Below, one piece after another: positions 63,297 to 64,000 of a stretch of 64,000 nucleotides of DNA. The DNA lies in NCBI GenBank assembly GCA_902562135.1, contig CACESE010000005.1, forward strand, positions 1 through 64,000, given 5' to 3'. The translations under genes were made by a program, and so were the position numbers. The notes below the pieces were generated by a model. It was not told the DNA's origin. It saw only the letters and a list, made by a program, of their open reading frames with translations, and did no database searches. Within the stretch, counting starts at the first letter, position 1. Each line of letters opens with the position of its first letter. This DNA comes from an uncultured SAR86 cluster bacterium. GTDB taxonomy: Bacteria; Pseudomonadota; Gammaproteobacteria; Magnimaribacterales; AG-339-G14.

Positions 63297-64000
63297 ATGA
63301 TTAACCCTAATAATCTTTTGTCTGCGGAAGAACTAGCTTCCTTAAGAGAGACTAAGGATTGGAAAAACTATTTGGCTATTTTAAGTATTTGGTCTCAAAT
63401 TATTTTAGGTTTTATAATTTTCGCAATTTGGCCCTCTTTAATTACTTTTTTAATCTCATCTTTGATCATTGGCACGAGACAATTCGCTTTGGTCATTATG
63501 ATGCACGATGGCGCTCATAATTTGATATCTAAAAATAAAAAAATTAATGATTTCATTTCTCAGTGGCTTTGTGCATTTCCAATGATGACAGAGACAGGTA
63601 CTTATAGAACCTATCATTTAAAACATCATAAGCATACAGAGACAGATTTAGACCCGGATAAAATTTTGACAGATCCTTTCCCAGTATCAAAGGCAAGCTT
63701 TTCGAGAAAAATCCTCAGAGATTTGACTGGCATTTCAGGCCTAAGAAGATACTTAGGTTATTTTTCATCTGCGTGGGGACCTAACGAGAAAAATTTAATA
63801 TCTCACCTGAAGCATTTTTTTTCTAAACTTTACGGATTCTTAATCTGCCAAAGTGTGATTCTTTTAGTTTTAGCTTTTTTTGGATTGCCTTGGTTATATT
63901 TGCTGCTATGGTGGATTCCGAAACTGACAGTTTTTAGTTTATTTTATAGATTGAGAAACATTGCAGAACACGCATGTACTTCAGGAGTAGAAGATTTCTC
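63297..64000 (+). CDS. Fatty-acid desaturase, N-terminal part (runs off the window)
   Basis: The frame is open from ATG 63297 to the window end (234 codons). It has two histidine boxes of the membrane di-iron desaturases: HDGAH at residues 70-74 and HLKHHKH at 107-113, and RNIAEHACTSG near the edge, the start of the third region. Hydrophobic segments lie near residues 27-60 and 185-215. The regiospecificity and total length cannot be given because the 3' end is outside the window. Confidence 0.88.
   Translation, partial: MINPNNLLSAEELASLRETKDWKNYLAILSIWSQIILGFIIFAIWPSLITFLISSLIIGTRQFALVIMMHDGAHNLISKNKKINDFISQWLCAFPMMTETGTYRTYHLKHHKHTETDLDPDKILTDPFPVSKASFSRKILRDLTGISGLRRYLGYFSSAWGPNEKNLISHLKHFFSKLYGFLICQSVILLVLAFFGLPWLYLLLWWIPKLTVFSLFYRLRNIAEHACTSGVEDF

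Overview
The window is a strongly AT-rich, gene-dense stretch of a gammaproteobacterial chromosome. Both integration-host-factor genes sit in their usual places: ihfB after aroA-cmk-rpsA, and ihfA after thrS-infC-rpmI-rplT-pheS-pheT. Low G+C, tiny or negative gene spacing, shortened enzymes and a set of acyl-CoA genes fit a streamlined marine lineage such as SAR86. That lineage assignment is inference from gene content only. No insertion sequence, phage gene or CRISPR array was seen, and no gene-free gap exceeds about 165 bases.

Layout. 1-7690 (+): tail of aroA, cmk, rpsA, ihfB, lapA, pyrF, a gamma-glutamyltranspeptidase lipoprotein, uvrC and pgsA. 7695-12711: a polysaccharide-export SLBB protein (-), a galE-type epimerase (+), an L-2-hydroxyglutarate oxidase that seems to start at AUU (-), tRNA-Cys and a methyltransferase (-). 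12783-41635 (+): galU, an embedded tRNA-Leu, then a large surface-glycan cluster. 41642-46749: RNase D, a phosphodiesterase, a thiolase/DUF35 pair, a DjlA-like J protein, a DoxX protein and pdxH. 46796-53471 (+): the thrS-to-ihfA translation operon plus a MerR regulator. 53486-64000: a cupin, an acyl-CoA carboxyltransferase ending inside tRNA-Pro, a CoA-transferase, GST, Hsp20, a Coq4-like protein, PsiE, TusA, a nucleotidyltransferase-cupin fusion, MATE, an acyltransferase, pdxB and a partial fatty-acid desaturase.

The glycan cluster is the most interesting region. It has a full nonulosonic-acid route of the legionaminate type: 4,6-dehydratase, aminotransferase, acetyltransferase, hydrolysing 2-epimerase, NeuB-type synthase and CMP-transferase, plus a CBS-linked PtmE-like nucleotidyltransferase. 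It also has unusual N-acyl remodelling genes: two formyltransferase-like proteins, a PIG-L deacetylase, a WbpG/PseA amidotransferase with its own HisH and HisF, and a second WbpG/PseA-type enzyme fused to a class II glutaminase domain. Assembly and export genes present are wzz, a wzy candidate, wzx, two glycosyltransferases and a PglC-like initiating transferase. The predicted product is a Wzx/Wzy-type surface glycan carrying acetamidino and perhaps N-formyl groups.

Other notable points: two same-strand protein-gene/tRNA overlaps, in one of which the stop codon is tRNA bases 8-10; a PheT lacking the OB-fold tRNA-binding domain; and several -10 boxes lying 6-7 bases before start codons, which suggests leaderless mRNAs.
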